Below are positions 45,358 to 54,624 of a DNA stretch of 64,000 bases, one piece after another. This DNA comes from Microlunatus capsulatus. Its GTDB lineage: Bacteria; Actinomycetota; Actinomycetes; Propionibacteriales; Propionibacteriaceae. A program made the position numbers and the translations under genes. How positions within the stretch are numbered: the stretch's first letter is position 1; each line of letters opens with the position of its first letter. The stretch covers positions 744,001 through 808,000 of the forward strand of contig NZ_JAGIOB010000001.1 of NCBI RefSeq assembly GCF_017876495.1, in the 5' to 3' direction. A model generated the notes under the pieces. It saw nothing but the letters and a program-made list of their open reading frames with translations, was not told the DNA's origin and ran no database searches.

Positions 45358-46080
45358 TCAGGCCCGGACGGTCTCGCCGGCCTTGTAGCCGATGCCGCGC
45401 ACGGTGACGACGATCTCCGGGTGCTCCGGGTCGCGCTCGATCTTGGAGCGCAGCCGCTGCACGTGGACGTTGACCAAGCGGGTGTCGGCGGCGTGCCGGT
45501 AGCCCCAGACCTGCTCCAGCAGCACCTCGCGGCTGAAGACCTGCCAGGGCCGGCGGGCCAGCGCCAGCAGGAGGTCGAACTCCAGCGGCGTCAGCTGGAT
45601 CGGCGTCCCGTCACGCTTGACCGAGTGGCCGTCAACGCTGATCGAGAGGTCGCCGATCTGCAGCGTCTCGGTCTCGGTCTCCTCGGGCGTGGGCACCCGG
45701 CGCAGCCGCGTCTTGATCCGGGCGACGAGCTCCTTGGCCTTGAAGGGCTTGGCCACGTAGTCGTCGGCCCCGGCCTCGAGGCCCTCGACGACGTCGATGG
45801 TGTCGGTCTTGGCCGTCAGCATGATGATCGGGACGCCGGAGTCCTGGCGGATGTCGCGGCACACGTCGACGCCGTCGCGGCCCGGCAGCATGAGGTCGAG
45901 CAGCACGAGGTCGGGCCGGGACTCGCGGAAGATGGCGAGAGCCTTGTCCCCGTAGGCGCACCAGATGGGCTCGTAGCCCTCGTTGCGCAGGACGATGGAC
46001 AGCATCTCGGCGAGCGCCGCGTCGTCGTCCACCACGAGCACCCGGCTCCGCGTGCCCGTATTCCTGGCCGTTTCCGACAC
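45358..46080 (-). CDS. mtrA: Response regulator MtrA (OmpR family)
   Basis: 240 residues. The receiver has acidic pocket VVDDD, phospho-acceptor D62 (LLDLMLPG), LTAKTD and PFKAKELVARIK. The C-terminal winged helix is QLTPLEFDLLLALARRPWQVFSREVLLEQVWGY...DTRLVNVHVQRLRSKIE. It controls division and cell-wall genes. The GTG start has AGGA upstream and a TAAGAT -10 about 56 nt away. A perfect 16-bp palindrome lies in the leader. Confidence 0.97.
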   Translation of the reverse strand: MSETARNTGTRSRVLVVDDDAALAEMLSIVLRNEGYEPIWCAYGDKALAIFRESRPDLVLLDLMLPGRDGVDVCRDIRQDSGVPIIMLTAKTDTIDVVEGLEAGADDYVAKPFKAKELVARIKTRLRRVPTPEETETETLQIGDLSISVDGHSVKRDGTPIQLTPLEFDLLLALARRPWQVFSREVLLEQVWGYRHAADTRLVNVHVQRLRSKIERDPEHPEIVVTVRGIGYKAGETVRA

Positions 46081-46100
46081 GATTTCCTGCCCTCCGTCTT

Positions 46101-46141
46101 ACCGGCCGCGGCCGGTGCTTTCCCCGCGCGCCCTGATCTTA
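46101..46141 (-). promoter_or_regulatory. mtrA promoter and palindrome
   Basis: -10 TAAGAT (minus, 46136-46141) with TGACCC 17 nt upstream. In the leader lies the perfect palindrome ACCGGCCGCGGCCGGT (46101-46116), an operator or a hairpin in the message. Confidence 0.5.
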
Positions 46142-46222
46142 TGCAATGGCTGTTCACCGGGTCACGGATCGGGCGGCGCGGCGGCTGCTCCCCACCCCCG
46201 TGAGGACGAGCGGGAGACCCGC

Positions 46223-46792
46223 TCAGTTCAGGTCCGGGTCCTCCACCCAGGTCGAGAAGAAGGCCGTCTCCCCCGGCTGACGGCGCAGCACCGTGCGCCA
46301 CAGATCCAGCGGCCGACGGCCGAAGACGTCGTCGTAGCGGGCCTCGGCGAGGTGCCAGCGGCCCTGGGCGATCTCGGTCTGCAGCTGCCCGGCGGACCAG
46401 CCCGCGTAGCCCGCGAAGATCCGCAGGTCGCGGTAGGCGCCGGAGACGATCTCGATCGGCGTGTCGAGGTGCAGCAGCCCCACGGTGTCGAAGAGCGGCC
46501 GCCAGCCCGGGGGCTCCTCGCCGGGCTCGTCGACGCTGGCCAGGCAGATGGCCCCGTTGGGCGAGACGGGGCCGCCGTGGAACAGCAGCCGGGGCTCCGA
46601 CACCGAGCCGACCCAGTCGGGCAGCACCGAGGCCAAGGGGGTCTGGGAGATCTCGTTGAGGATGACGCCGAGCGCGCCGTCCTCGTCGCAGTCCAGGACC
46701 AGCACCACGGTCTGGTCGAAGACGCCGTCGGAGATCAGCACGCTGGAGACCAGCAGGCTGCCGGGGCTCGGGCTGCCCGGGGGCCGCGTCAC
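46223..46792 (-). CDS. YqgE/AlgH-family protein (DUF179)
   Basis: 189 residues from the GTG at 46792, overlapping the VanZ-like stop. It has SPSPGSLLVSSVLISDGVFDQTVVLVLDCDEDGALGVILNEIS, HGGPVSPN and a late FAGYAGWSAGQLQTEIAQGRWHL, all typical of DUF179. Function is unknown in actinomycetes. It is the last gene of the malic enzyme-VanZ-YqgE unit and precedes mtrA. Confidence 0.9.
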   Translation of the reverse strand: MTRPPGSPSPGSLLVSSVLISDGVFDQTVVLVLDCDEDGALGVILNEISQTPLASVLPDWVGSVSEPRLLFHGGPVSPNGAICLASVDEPGEEPPGWRPLFDTVGLLHLDTPIEIVSGAYRDLRIFAGYAGWSAGQLQTEIAQGRWHLAEARYDDVFGRRPLDLWRTVLRRQPGETAFFSTWVEDPDLN

Positions 46793-47289
46793 GTCGCCTC
46801 CGCCGGGGTCGGGCGTCGCCCGTCGCCGTGCCCCGCGCGGGACCGGCGCACCGCGCGGCGGAGCAGCGCCGTCGCGACCACCACGCCGAGGGCGATCCCG
46901 ACGGCGTCGGCCAGCACGTCCCGCGGGTCGCCGCTGCGGCCGGTGTAGAAGAGGTGCTGCACGACCTCGCTGAGCACGGCGTGCGCGCCGAACACCGCCA
47001 CGACCACCACCAGCGTCGGCCGCGACGGCGACCGGCCCTGCGCCAGGCGTCGCAGCCCCAGCGCCAGCACGAGCAGCCCGACCGGCAGCGCGAACCCGGC
47101 GGCGTGCTCCAGCTTGTCGGCGTTCGGGAACCAGCCCGGGGTGGGCGGGCCGGTCACCCGGTAGAGACCCCACAGCTGCGCCGCGACCGCGAGCCCGGCC
47201 AGCACGGCCACCACCCGCCAGCTCGACCCGGCCCGCGTCCCCCGGTCGGCCCCCACCCGGGAGCCGGCCCCCGTCCAACGGTCAGACAT
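46789..47289 (-). CDS. VanZ-family membrane protein
   Basis: 166 residues. Four hydrophobic segments (VVAVLAGLAVAAQLWGLY, AAGFALPVGLLVLALGL, TLVVVVAVFGAHAVLSE, LADAVGIALGVVVATALL) carry the VanZ pattern NADKLEHAAGF and SEVVQHLFYTGRSGDPRDVLADAVG. VanZ itself gives low-level teicoplanin resistance; most members are of unknown role. Its start overlaps the malic enzyme stop by 8 bases, and its stop overlaps the YqgE start by 4. Confidence 0.88.
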   Translation of the reverse strand: MSDRWTGAGSRVGADRGTRAGSSWRVVAVLAGLAVAAQLWGLYRVTGPPTPGWFPNADKLEHAAGFALPVGLLVLALGLRRLAQGRSPSRPTLVVVVAVFGAHAVLSEVVQHLFYTGRSGDPRDVLADAVGIALGVVVATALLRRAVRRSRAGHGDGRRPTPAEAT

Positions 47290-48715
47290 CGTCCTGGACG
47301 GCGACGTCGGGGTCGACGGGCAGCTCGGCGGGGCCGCCGGCGGCCCGCCGGACGGCGGTGGCGACGGCGGTGTGCACGTCGGCGTTGAAGACGCTGGGGG
47401 TGATGTAGGCGGCGTTCAGCTGGTCGTCGGTGACGACGCCGGCCAGCGCGCGGGCGGCGGCCAGCAGCATCGTCGTGGTGATCTCCTTCGACCGGGCGTC
47501 GATGAGGCCGCGGAACACCCCCGGGAAGGCGAGCACGTTGTTGATCTGGTTCGGGAAGTCCGAGCGGCCGGTGGCGACCACGGCGGCGTGCTTCATCGCC
47601 TCCATGGGGTCGACCTCGGGCTCGGGGTTGGCCAGGGCGAAGACGATCGCGTCGTCGGCCATCCCGGCGATGTCGTCGCCGGTCAGCAGGTTGGGCGCCG
47701 ACACCCCGATGAAGACGTCGGCGCCGACGACGGCCTCGGTCAGCGAGCCGGTGACATCGAGGGCGTTGGTGTGCTCGGCCAGCCAGGCCAGCTCGCCGCT
47801 GAGCCCGGCGCGGCCGCGGTGGACGACGCCGTCGATGTCGGAGACGACGATGTGCTGCACGCCGGCGGCCAGCAGCAGCTTGATGATCGCGGTGCCGGCC
47901 GCGCCGGCCCCGGACATCACGACGCGGACCTCGGCGATGCTCTTGTCGACGACCCGGAGCGCGTTGTAGAGCGCGGCGAGCACGACGATGGCGGTGCCGT
48001 GCTGGTCGTCGTGGAAGACGGGGATGTCCAGCTGCTCGCGCAGCCGGGCCTCCACCTCGAAGCAGCGGGGCGCCGAGATGTCCTCGAGGTTGATGCCGGC
48101 GAAGCCGGGCGCGACGGCCTTGACCACGGCGACGATCTCGTCGACGTCCTGGGTGTCCAGGCACAGCGGCCAGGCGTCGATGTCGCCGAACCGCTTGAAC
48201 AGCGCGGCCTTGCCCTCCATCACCGGCAGCGCGGCCTCCGGGCCGATGTTGCCCAGCCCGAGGACGGCCGACCCGTCGGTGACGACGGCGATCGAGTTCC
48301 GCTTGGAGGTCAGCCGGCGGGCGTCCTCCTTGTTCTTGGCGATCGCCAGGCACACCCGCGCGACACCCGGGGTGTAGACCATCGAGAGGTCGTCGCGGTT
48401 GCGGATCGGGTGCTTGGAGCGCATCTCGATCTTGCCGCCGAGGTGCATGAGGAAGGTGCGGTCGGAGACCTTGCCGATGGTGACGCCGGGCACGGCGCGC
48501 ATGATCTCGACGAGCTCGTCGGCGTGGTCGGTGTCCCGCGCCGCGCAGGTCACGTCGATCTGCAGGCGCTCATGGCCGGACGCGGTGACGTCGAGGGCTG
48601 TGACGCTGCCACCCGCGCCTTCGACGGCCGAGGTCAGGGCGGAGACCGAGCCGCCGCCGGCGGGGACCTCCAGCCGCACCGTGATCGAGTACGAGACGGA
48701 CGGGAGGGCGCTCAC
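47282..48715 (-). CDS. NAD-dependent malic enzyme
   Basis: 477 residues from the GTG at 48715, which is 10 nt after GAGAGG; the ATG at 48724 abuts that site. An N-terminal ACT-like domain (SVSYSITVRLEVPAGGGSVSALTSAV) precedes the malic enzyme domains: YTPGVARVCLAIAKN, SAVLGLGNIGPEAALPVMEGKAALFK, FHDDQHGTAIVVLAALYNAL, the nucleotide fold VVMSGAGAAGTAI and SDFPNQINNVLAFPGVFRG. It converts malate to pyruvate and CO2. The order malic enzyme-vanZ-yqgE forms an overlapping operon. Confidence 0.95.
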   Translation of the reverse strand: MSALPSVSYSITVRLEVPAGGGSVSALTSAVEGAGGSVTALDVTASGHERLQIDVTCAARDTDHADELVEIMRAVPGVTIGKVSDRTFLMHLGGKIEMRSKHPIRNRDDLSMVYTPGVARVCLAIAKNKEDARRLTSKRNSIAVVTDGSAVLGLGNIGPEAALPVMEGKAALFKRFGDIDAWPLCLDTQDVDEIVAVVKAVAPGFAGINLEDISAPRCFEVEARLREQLDIPVFHDDQHGTAIVVLAALYNALRVVDKSIAEVRVVMSGAGAAGTAIIKLLLAAGVQHIVVSDIDGVVHRGRAGLSGELAWLAEHTNALDVTGSLTEAVVGADVFIGVSAPNLLTGDDIAGMADDAIVFALANPEPEVDPMEAMKHAAVVATGRSDFPNQINNVLAFPGVFRGLIDARSKEITTTMLLAAARALAGVVTDDQLNAAYITPSVFNADVHTAVATAVRRAAGGPAELPVDPDVAVQDDV

Positions 48716-48959
48716 GCCCCGCATCCTCTCACGGTCCTCCCCGGACGCACCCCCCGTGACAGCACGGGACCGGCGTGGCCGCCCCGTACCTGCGGTGGGC
48801 CGGTCCTGACGCGACGAACAGCCCGACCCGGCGCCCGGACCGCGCGCCGCCGGAGTGAGGAGGAGCCGGTGGACACGCTCTTCGTCCACCGGCGACTACG
48901 AAGCCGGCGGGCCGGAGCGCGGTCCGCGGCCGAGCGGAGCGAGGCCCATCAGAACCTGC
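48716..48959. other. Intergenic region, 244 bp, repeat copy B
   Basis: It lies between malic enzyme and the vWA gene stop. GC-rich promoter region of malic enzyme, then repeat copy B, which ends 5 nt before the vWA stop codon. Confidence 0.7.
48837..48944 (+). repeat. Structured dispersed element, copy B
   Basis: GGACCGCGC/GCGCGGTCC outer arms, TGAGGAGGAG, apical 10-bp hairpin GCCGGTGGAC/GTCCACCGGC (48865-48874 with 48884-48893; loop ACGCTCTTC), GACTACGAA, CCGAGCGGAGCGAGG. The tail CCCATCAGAAC matches copy D. Confidence 0.85.
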
Positions 48960-50165
48960 TCAGGCTGGTGCCGCCTGCTCGCGGGCGGCGGTCTCGGCCC
49001 ACCGGCCGATGTCGCCGCGGCCGAGGGCGACGGCGAGCAGGTCGGGGAACTGGTCCGGCGTGCAGGCGAAGGCCGGGACGCCGAGGGCGGCGAGCGCGGC
49101 GGCGTGCTCGTGGTCGTAGGCGGGCGCCCCGGAGTCGGACAGGGCGAGCAGCACGACGACGGTGACGCCGTCGGCCAGCAGCTGGTGGACGCGGCGCAGC
49201 ATCTCCTCGGCGATCCCGCCCTCGAACAGGTCGGAGATGAGGACGAGCACCGTCTCCTCCGGCCGGGTGACGAGGCCCTGGCAGTAGGCCAGCGCCCGGT
49301 TGATGTCGGTGCCGCCGCCCAGCTGGCAGCCGAAGAGGACGTCGACGGGGTCGGCGAGCTGCTCGGTGAGGTCGACGACCTCGGTGTCGAAGACCACCAG
49401 CGAGGTCCGCACCGTGCGGATCGAGGCGAGGGTGGCGGCGAAGACGGCCGCGTAGACCACGGACTCGGCCATCGACCCCGACTGGTCGAGCGCCACGACG
49501 ACGTCGCGGGAGACCGTCCGCGACGCCCGCCGGTAGCCGACCAGCCGCTCGGGCACCACCGTCTGGTGCTCGGGCAGGTAGTTCCGCAGGTTGGCGCTGA
49601 TCGTCGCCGGCCAGTCGATGTCCGCCGGGCGGGGGCGGCGGGTGCGGTCGGCCCGGCTCACCGCGCCGTTCACCGCCGCCGTGGTCCGGGTGGCGATCCG
49701 TCGCTCGATCTCGGCGACCACCTTCCCGACCACCAGCCGGGCGGTCCGCCGCGTCGTCTCGGGCATCACCCGGTTGAGGCCCAGCAGGGTGCTGGCCAGG
49801 TGGACGTCGGGCTGCACCGAGTCCAGCAGCTCCGGCTCCAGCAGCATCGACGTGAGCTGGAGCCGGTCGATGGCGTCGCGCTGCATGACCTGGACGACGC
49901 TCGTCGGGAAGTAGGTGCGGATGTCGCCCAACCAGCGCGCGACGCCGGGGGCCGAGGAGCCCAGTCCCCCGGCCCGGCGTGCCCGGGTGCCGCCGTCGCC
50001 CGCGTCGTCGCCGTCGTAGAGCGCGGCGAGGGTGCGGTCCATCGCCAGCTCGTCGGTCGTCAGCGTTGCGTCCAGCTCCTCCTCGGCCGCCCCGCCGAGC
50101 AGCAGCCGCCAGCGGCGCCGGGCCTCGTCGTCGCCCGGGGTGCCCGCGGGGCGGTCCCCGCTCAC
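48960..50165 (-). CDS. vWA protein of MoxR-type operon (CoxE-like)
   Basis: 401 residues from the GTG at 50165 (overlaps the DUF5682 stop). The N-terminal helical region (WRLLLGGAAEEELDATLTTDELAMDRTLAALY) is followed by a vWA domain with MIDAS VALDQSGSMAES and LGGGTDINRALAYC. Such vWA proteins act with a MoxR ATPase to deliver or mature a substrate. It is the last gene of the five-gene operon 48960-55974. No cofactor enzyme that could be the usual client is present. Confidence 0.9.
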   Translation of the reverse strand: MSGDRPAGTPGDDEARRRWRLLLGGAAEEELDATLTTDELAMDRTLAALYDGDDAGDGGTRARRAGGLGSSAPGVARWLGDIRTYFPTSVVQVMQRDAIDRLQLTSMLLEPELLDSVQPDVHLASTLLGLNRVMPETTRRTARLVVGKVVAEIERRIATRTTAAVNGAVSRADRTRRPRPADIDWPATISANLRNYLPEHQTVVPERLVGYRRASRTVSRDVVVALDQSGSMAESVVYAAVFAATLASIRTVRTSLVVFDTEVVDLTEQLADPVDVLFGCQLGGGTDINRALAYCQGLVTRPEETVLVLISDLFEGGIAEEMLRRVHQLLADGVTVVVLLALSDSGAPAYDHEHAAALAALGVPAFACTPDQFPDLLAVALGRGDIGRWAETAAREQAAPA

Positions 50166-52633
50166 CGGGAGCCGCCCAGGATCAGGTCGACGGTGCCCAG
50201 GGCCGCCCGGGCCAGCTCGTCGTCGAGGTCGACGGGCTCCACGGCCGCCGGCTCCCCACCCCGCGCGGCCAGCCGCCCGGCCAGCGCGCGCCGCTCGGCC
50301 GGGGTGAAGGTGCCGAAGGTGCGCCGGACCAGCGGCAGCAGGTCGGTGAACTCCCGCTCGTCGAGGGTGGTGACCCAGCCGTCGAGCAGGTCGCGCAGCT
50401 GGGTGTCGTGCAGGAGCAGCAGCGCCCCGTCGGAGAAGAAGCCCTCGACCCACGCCGCCTTCGCGGCGGCGTCGACGCCGTGGGAGAGCGCGCGCTCGAC
50501 GCGGGCGGGGGCGTCGTCGATCCGGTCGGCGTCCACCAGCAGCCGGACGGTCCGGCCCACCAGCAGCCCGTGCACGTCGCGCCGGTCGACGACGGCGGCC
50601 AGGGCGGCGAACCAGCGCTCGCGCAGCCCCGACCCGGCCGGCACGGGGGCGTCCTCGGCGGGCTCGGTCGCCTCGGCGAGCAGCCCGACCGCGCTCCCGA
50701 CCTGGTCGACCAGCCCGCGCAGGGTGGCGGCGCTGTCGTCGTCGAGGCCGCCGACCGCCTGCGGCAGCCCGGCGCAGATCCGCAGCACGAGGACCTCGGC
50801 CACCTGGCGCAGCGCGCGGGTGTCGGTGCCGCGGACGTCGCCGTAGCGCTGGGCGCGGGCCAGCGGCGGCAGGGCCTCCATCAGGTGGACGACGTCGGCG
50901 TCGAGCGCGGCCCGGTCGGCCAGCACCTCGAGCAGCCGCTGCAGGGCGTCCGGCAGCCCGGCGAGCAGGCAGTGCTCCACGGTGCGGGTCAGCTCGACGA
51001 GGCTGCCGCCGGCGAGCCGGTCCTGCACCCGCGCGGTCGCCGCCGACTCGACGGTCGTGCCCCACACCGCCGCGCGGACCAGCGCGACGGCGAGCGCCGG
51101 CCGCCACGTCGCCGACCAGGTCTCGCGGAAGGTGCCCTGGCTCTGCACCCCGCTCTCGGCCGGGGTCACCCAGTCGATCCCCAGCAGCCGCAGGCGGTGG
51201 AACAGCTGGGATCGCTCCTGGTCGATGCGCCGCCGCAGGTCGAGGTCCAGCACCCGGGCCTTCGGCTCGCGGCGGACCCGCAGCCGGCGGCAGGTGGCGA
51301 CCAGGTCGGCCTCCAGCGGCACCATCGGCACCGACGGGTCGACCGCTCCCAGGGCCTCCCCCACGACGAGGTCGGCGGTGACCATCCGCGCGGCCCGGTC
51401 GTCGCCGTCGCAGAGCACGGCCCGGGTGGCCTCCTGCACCTCGGCCAGCCCGGCCAGCGGTCGCAGCCGCAGCGCCGCCAGGGTCTCGGCCAGCCGGACG
51501 GCCTCGATGACGTGCGCGCTGGAGACGACGAGGTCGTGCGCGCGCAGGGTCCGCGCGACCTTCGTGAGCCAGCGCACCACCGGGGCGTCGGGGGCGGTCC
51601 ACAGGTGCTCGTACCAGCCGGGCGAGGCGATGCCGGCGCCGTAGCCGCTGGTGCTCGCGAGGTGGCCGTGCGTCCACGGCACCCAGGTCAGCGTCACCTT
51701 CCGCTTGGGTGCGCCGCGCAGCACCCGGGTGTCGGCGACGGCGGGCGGCAGCGGCCAGGTGAGCGCGGGGGCGTGCCAGGCCCCGCAGACGACGGCGACC
51801 CGGCGCCGGCCGCGCTTCACCGCGGCGCGGATCGTCTGGCGCATGTGCGCCTCCCGCCGCTCCTCGCGGAGGGCGTCCCGGCCGGCCGGGCGGCCGGGGT
51901 CGCGGCGCAGCTCCGCCATCGCCTCGGTCAGCAGGGGGAAGGGCGAGGACCCGTCCAGCCGGGACTCGACGACGTCGTCCCACCACCGCTCGGGGTCGTC
52001 GTAGCCCGCGGCCTCGGCCAGCGCGCGCAGCGGGTCGACCCGGGCCCAGCGGCGCGGGTCCAGCGGGGCGTCGGGGTCGACGGGCTCCGCGGCGACGACG
52101 CCCTCCGCCGGCTCCGGCTCGTCGGCCGCTCCCGGCCCGGCACCCTCGTCCACGCGGCCCCCGTCGGGCTCGTCCTCGTCGGCGGTGTCGAAGAGGTCGG
52201 GCTTCGGCGGGGCCAGCACCTGGGCGGCGGGCAGGTCGCACATCCCCACCTCGACGTCCGCGGCGAGGGCCCAGCGCAGGGCCTGCCACTCCGGGGAGAA
52301 GACGGCGAAGGGCCAGAAGGCCGAGACGGCCGGGTCGTCGGCGGCGTAGGCCAGCAGCGCGACCGGCGGCACCGTCCCGGCCGCGGCGGCGAAGTGCAGC
52401 AGCGGGTCCGCGTCGGCGGGTCCCTCGATCAGCACGACGTCGGGCCGGAACGCCTCGAGCGCGGCCAGCAGCGAGCGAGCCGAGCCCGGGCCGTGGTGGC
52501 GGATGCCGTAGACCTCGACCTGCGGCTCGACGGGCGCGGCCAGCTCCTCGACGGCTAGCTCCTCGACGGCCGCCGCCGCGACGCCCGTCTCCTCCGCCAC
52601 CGGCGCGGCGGGCTCCGGCGGGGCCGTGGTCAC
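50162..52633 (-). CDS. DUF5682 protein
   Basis: 823 residues from the GTG at 52633. The N-terminal part after an Ala/Glu linker has VYGIRHHGPGSARSLLAALEAF, VVLIEGPADADPL and later VVCGAWHAPALT. This pattern recalls the TraB/EreA/TIKI superfamily, whose His and Glu residues bind metal, but that is my inference. The long C-terminal half is helical, Ala/Arg-rich. DUF5682 proteins occur with MoxR, vWA and SWIM genes. Function is unknown. Start and stop overlap the neighbouring genes. Confidence 0.82.
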   Translation of the reverse strand: MTTAPPEPAAPVAEETGVAAAAVEELAVEELAAPVEPQVEVYGIRHHGPGSARSLLAALEAFRPDVVLIEGPADADPLLHFAAAAGTVPPVALLAYAADDPAVSAFWPFAVFSPEWQALRWALAADVEVGMCDLPAAQVLAPPKPDLFDTADEDEPDGGRVDEGAGPGAADEPEPAEGVVAAEPVDPDAPLDPRRWARVDPLRALAEAAGYDDPERWWDDVVESRLDGSSPFPLLTEAMAELRRDPGRPAGRDALREERREAHMRQTIRAAVKRGRRRVAVVCGAWHAPALTWPLPPAVADTRVLRGAPKRKVTLTWVPWTHGHLASTSGYGAGIASPGWYEHLWTAPDAPVVRWLTKVARTLRAHDLVVSSAHVIEAVRLAETLAALRLRPLAGLAEVQEATRAVLCDGDDRAARMVTADLVVGEALGAVDPSVPMVPLEADLVATCRRLRVRREPKARVLDLDLRRRIDQERSQLFHRLRLLGIDWVTPAESGVQSQGTFRETWSATWRPALAVALVRAAVWGTTVESAATARVQDRLAGGSLVELTRTVEHCLLAGLPDALQRLLEVLADRAALDADVVHLMEALPPLARAQRYGDVRGTDTRALRQVAEVLVLRICAGLPQAVGGLDDDSAATLRGLVDQVGSAVGLLAEATEPAEDAPVPAGSGLRERWFAALAAVVDRRDVHGLLVGRTVRLLVDADRIDDAPARVERALSHGVDAAAKAAWVEGFFSDGALLLLHDTQLRDLLDGWVTTLDEREFTDLLPLVRRTFGTFTPAERRALAGRLAARGGEPAAVEPVDLDDELARAALGTVDLILGGSR

Positions 52634-53748
52634 CCGACCTCCCGGCAGGCGCGGTAGAACTCGGCCCAGTCCTCCCGCGGCCGGACGACGACCTCGAGGT
52701 ACTCGTCCCAGGCCACCTGGTCCGAGACCGGGTCCTTGACGACGGCGCCGACCAGGCCGGCGGCGACGTCGGCGGGCCGCAGCCGGCCGTCGCCGAAGTG
52801 CGCCGAGAGCGCCATCCCGCTGGTCACGACCGAGATCGCCTCCGCCGTCGACAGGGTGGCCGACGGGCTCTTCACCCGGGTGCGGCCGTCGGCGGTCAGC
52901 CCGGAGCGCAGCTCGCGGAACACCGTCACCACCCGGCGGATCTCCTCCAGCGCCGCGGGCACGGCGGGCAGCTCCAGCGACGACGCGAGCTCGGCCACCC
53001 GGGTGGCGACGATGGCGACCTCGTCCTCCTCGCGCGCCGGCAGCGGGAGCACGACGGTGTTGAAGCGGCGGCGCAGCGCCGAGGAGAGGTCGTTGATCCC
53101 CTTGTCGCGGTCGTTGGCGGTCGCGATGACGTTGAACCCCTTGAGCGCCTGCACCTCCTCGCCCAGCTCGGGCACCGGCAGCGTCTTCTCCGAGAGCACG
53201 GTGATGAGCGCGTCCTGCACGTCGGCGGGGATGCGGGTGAGCTCCTCGATGCGGGCGATCGCCCCGGTCCGCATGGCCACCATCACCGGGGAGGCCACCA
53301 GCGCCGCGGCGCTCGGGCCCTCGGCCAGCAGCCGGGCGTAGTTCCAGCCGTAGCGGATGGCGTCCTCGGTGGTGCCGGAGGTGCCCTGGACCAGCAGCGT
53401 CGAGCGGCCGGAGACGGCGGCGGCCAGGTGCTCCGAGACCCACGACTTGGCCGTGCCCGGGACGCCGAGCAGCAGCAGCGCGCGGTCGGTGGCGAGGGTG
53501 GCCACGGCGACCTCGACGAGGCGGCGCGAGCCCACGTACTTCGCGCTCACCGGCGTCCCGTCGGGCAGCACGCCGCCCAGCAGGTAGGTGACGACGGCCC
53601 AGGGCGACAGCCGCCAGTGCGGGGGGCGGGGCCGGTCGTCCGCCGCCTCGAGGGCGGCCAGCTCGGCGGCGTAGACCTGCTCGGCGTGCGGGCGCAGCGG
53701 CTCGCCGGGCGCCGTCGGGGTGAGGACGGTCTCGGGCGTGCTGGTCAT
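52630..53748 (-). CDS. MoxR-family AAA ATPase
   Basis: 372 residues from the ATG at 53748, with AGGAG 7 nt upstream. Walker A LLLGVPGTAKS; Walker B is IARIEEL with Glu in place of the usual Asp; sensor 1 VIATANDRDKG; then SALRRRFNTVVLPLP. MoxR ATPases work as rings with vWA partners. The Walker B change is unusual and could slow hydrolysis. It sits in the middle of the five-gene operon. Confidence 0.92.
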   Translation of the reverse strand: MTSTPETVLTPTAPGEPLRPHAEQVYAAELAALEAADDRPRPPHWRLSPWAVVTYLLGGVLPDGTPVSAKYVGSRRLVEVAVATLATDRALLLLGVPGTAKSWVSEHLAAAVSGRSTLLVQGTSGTTEDAIRYGWNYARLLAEGPSAAALVASPVMVAMRTGAIARIEELTRIPADVQDALITVLSEKTLPVPELGEEVQALKGFNVIATANDRDKGINDLSSALRRRFNTVVLPLPAREEDEVAIVATRVAELASSLELPAVPAALEEIRRVVTVFRELRSGLTADGRTRVKSPSATLSTAEAISVVTSGMALSAHFGDGRLRPADVAAGLVGAVVKDPVSDQVAWDEYLEVVVRPREDWAEFYRACREVG

Positions 53749-54611
53749 GCCTGCTCCTGGGGAGGTGCTGCGGGGGTGGGGGCGTCGTCGTCGTCGTCGA
53801 AGGCCTGGTCGACCGAGGCGCGGTCCGCGGCGGCCGCGGCGGCGACGGCCACGGCCTCCTGCAGCAGCCGGAGCCCCGGCTGGCCGCGGCCCGCCCCCTC
53901 GGGCAGGGCGGCGGCGGCCTGGTCCAGCAGGTCGAGGTCGTCGGCGGAGAGCCGGGCGCCGACGGCGGCCCCGTAGCGGCTGGCGCGCCAGCCCAGCTGG
54001 CCGCCCAGCAGCACCCGCAGGGCGGCGACGGCCAGCTCGCGCGGCCACGGCGCCGGGACGTCCAGGGCCAGCTCGGGCCGGGCGCGGACGGCCGTCTCGT
54101 CCGGGACGGGTCCGGCGGGGGCGGCCGGACGCCCGGGGACGGGACGGGCCAGCACGTCCGCCAGCCGGGACCAGGCCAGGTTCTGGGCCACGAACCAGAC
54201 GCCCTGGGGGCCGAGGGCCTGGGCCAGCACCCCGCGGTCGAGGTCGGGTCGGGTGGCGGCCAGGGCCGCGAGGTCGGTCCAGTGCTCCGGCGCCGGTCGC
54301 ACGCCGCGGGCGGCGGCCGCGGCCAGCCAGGCGTTGAGCAGCTCGGGCACGGGGCGGGCGAGCAGGCGGCCGAGCAGCTCCTGGGCCGCCGGTGGCGCCC
54401 AGGGCGCCGGGTCGTCGGGGGCGGCCGCTGGCGCGTCGCACCGGCCGAGCGGCCGGGCTGCGCGGTGCCGGGCCCGCTGCCGGACGGCGTGCTCCAGCAG
54501 CGCGGTGGGGGCGGGGGCGTCGGGGTCGGCGGCGGTCAGGTCCGCGGGCAGCGGCCGCCGGTCGGTGCCCAGCAGCGCCGTCGTCACCACCTCGTCCCAG
54601 GGGGCGCTCAC
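53745..54611 (-). CDS. DUF5691 protein
   Basis: 288 residues from the GTG at 54611 (54614 is equally possible). It starts SAPWDEVVTTALLGTDRRPLP, the usual opening for this family, then runs as Ala/Leu-rich helices, with WVAAQ-like repeats (GVWFVAQNLAWSRL) and an acidic end DDDDDAPTP. The family is found next to SWIM and MoxR genes. Function is unknown; HEAT-like scaffolding is possible. Its end overlaps the MoxR start. Confidence 0.8.
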   Translation of the reverse strand: MSAPWDEVVTTALLGTDRRPLPADLTAADPDAPAPTALLEHAVRQRARHRAARPLGRCDAPAAAPDDPAPWAPPAAQELLGRLLARPVPELLNAWLAAAAARGVRPAPEHWTDLAALAATRPDLDRGVLAQALGPQGVWFVAQNLAWSRLADVLARPVPGRPAAPAGPVPDETAVRARPELALDVPAPWPRELAVAALRVLLGGQLGWRASRYGAAVGARLSADDLDLLDQAAAALPEGAGRGQPGLRLLQEAVAVAAAAAADRASVDQAFDDDDDAPTPAAPPQEQA

Positions 54612-54624
54612 CACGGCCGGCTCC

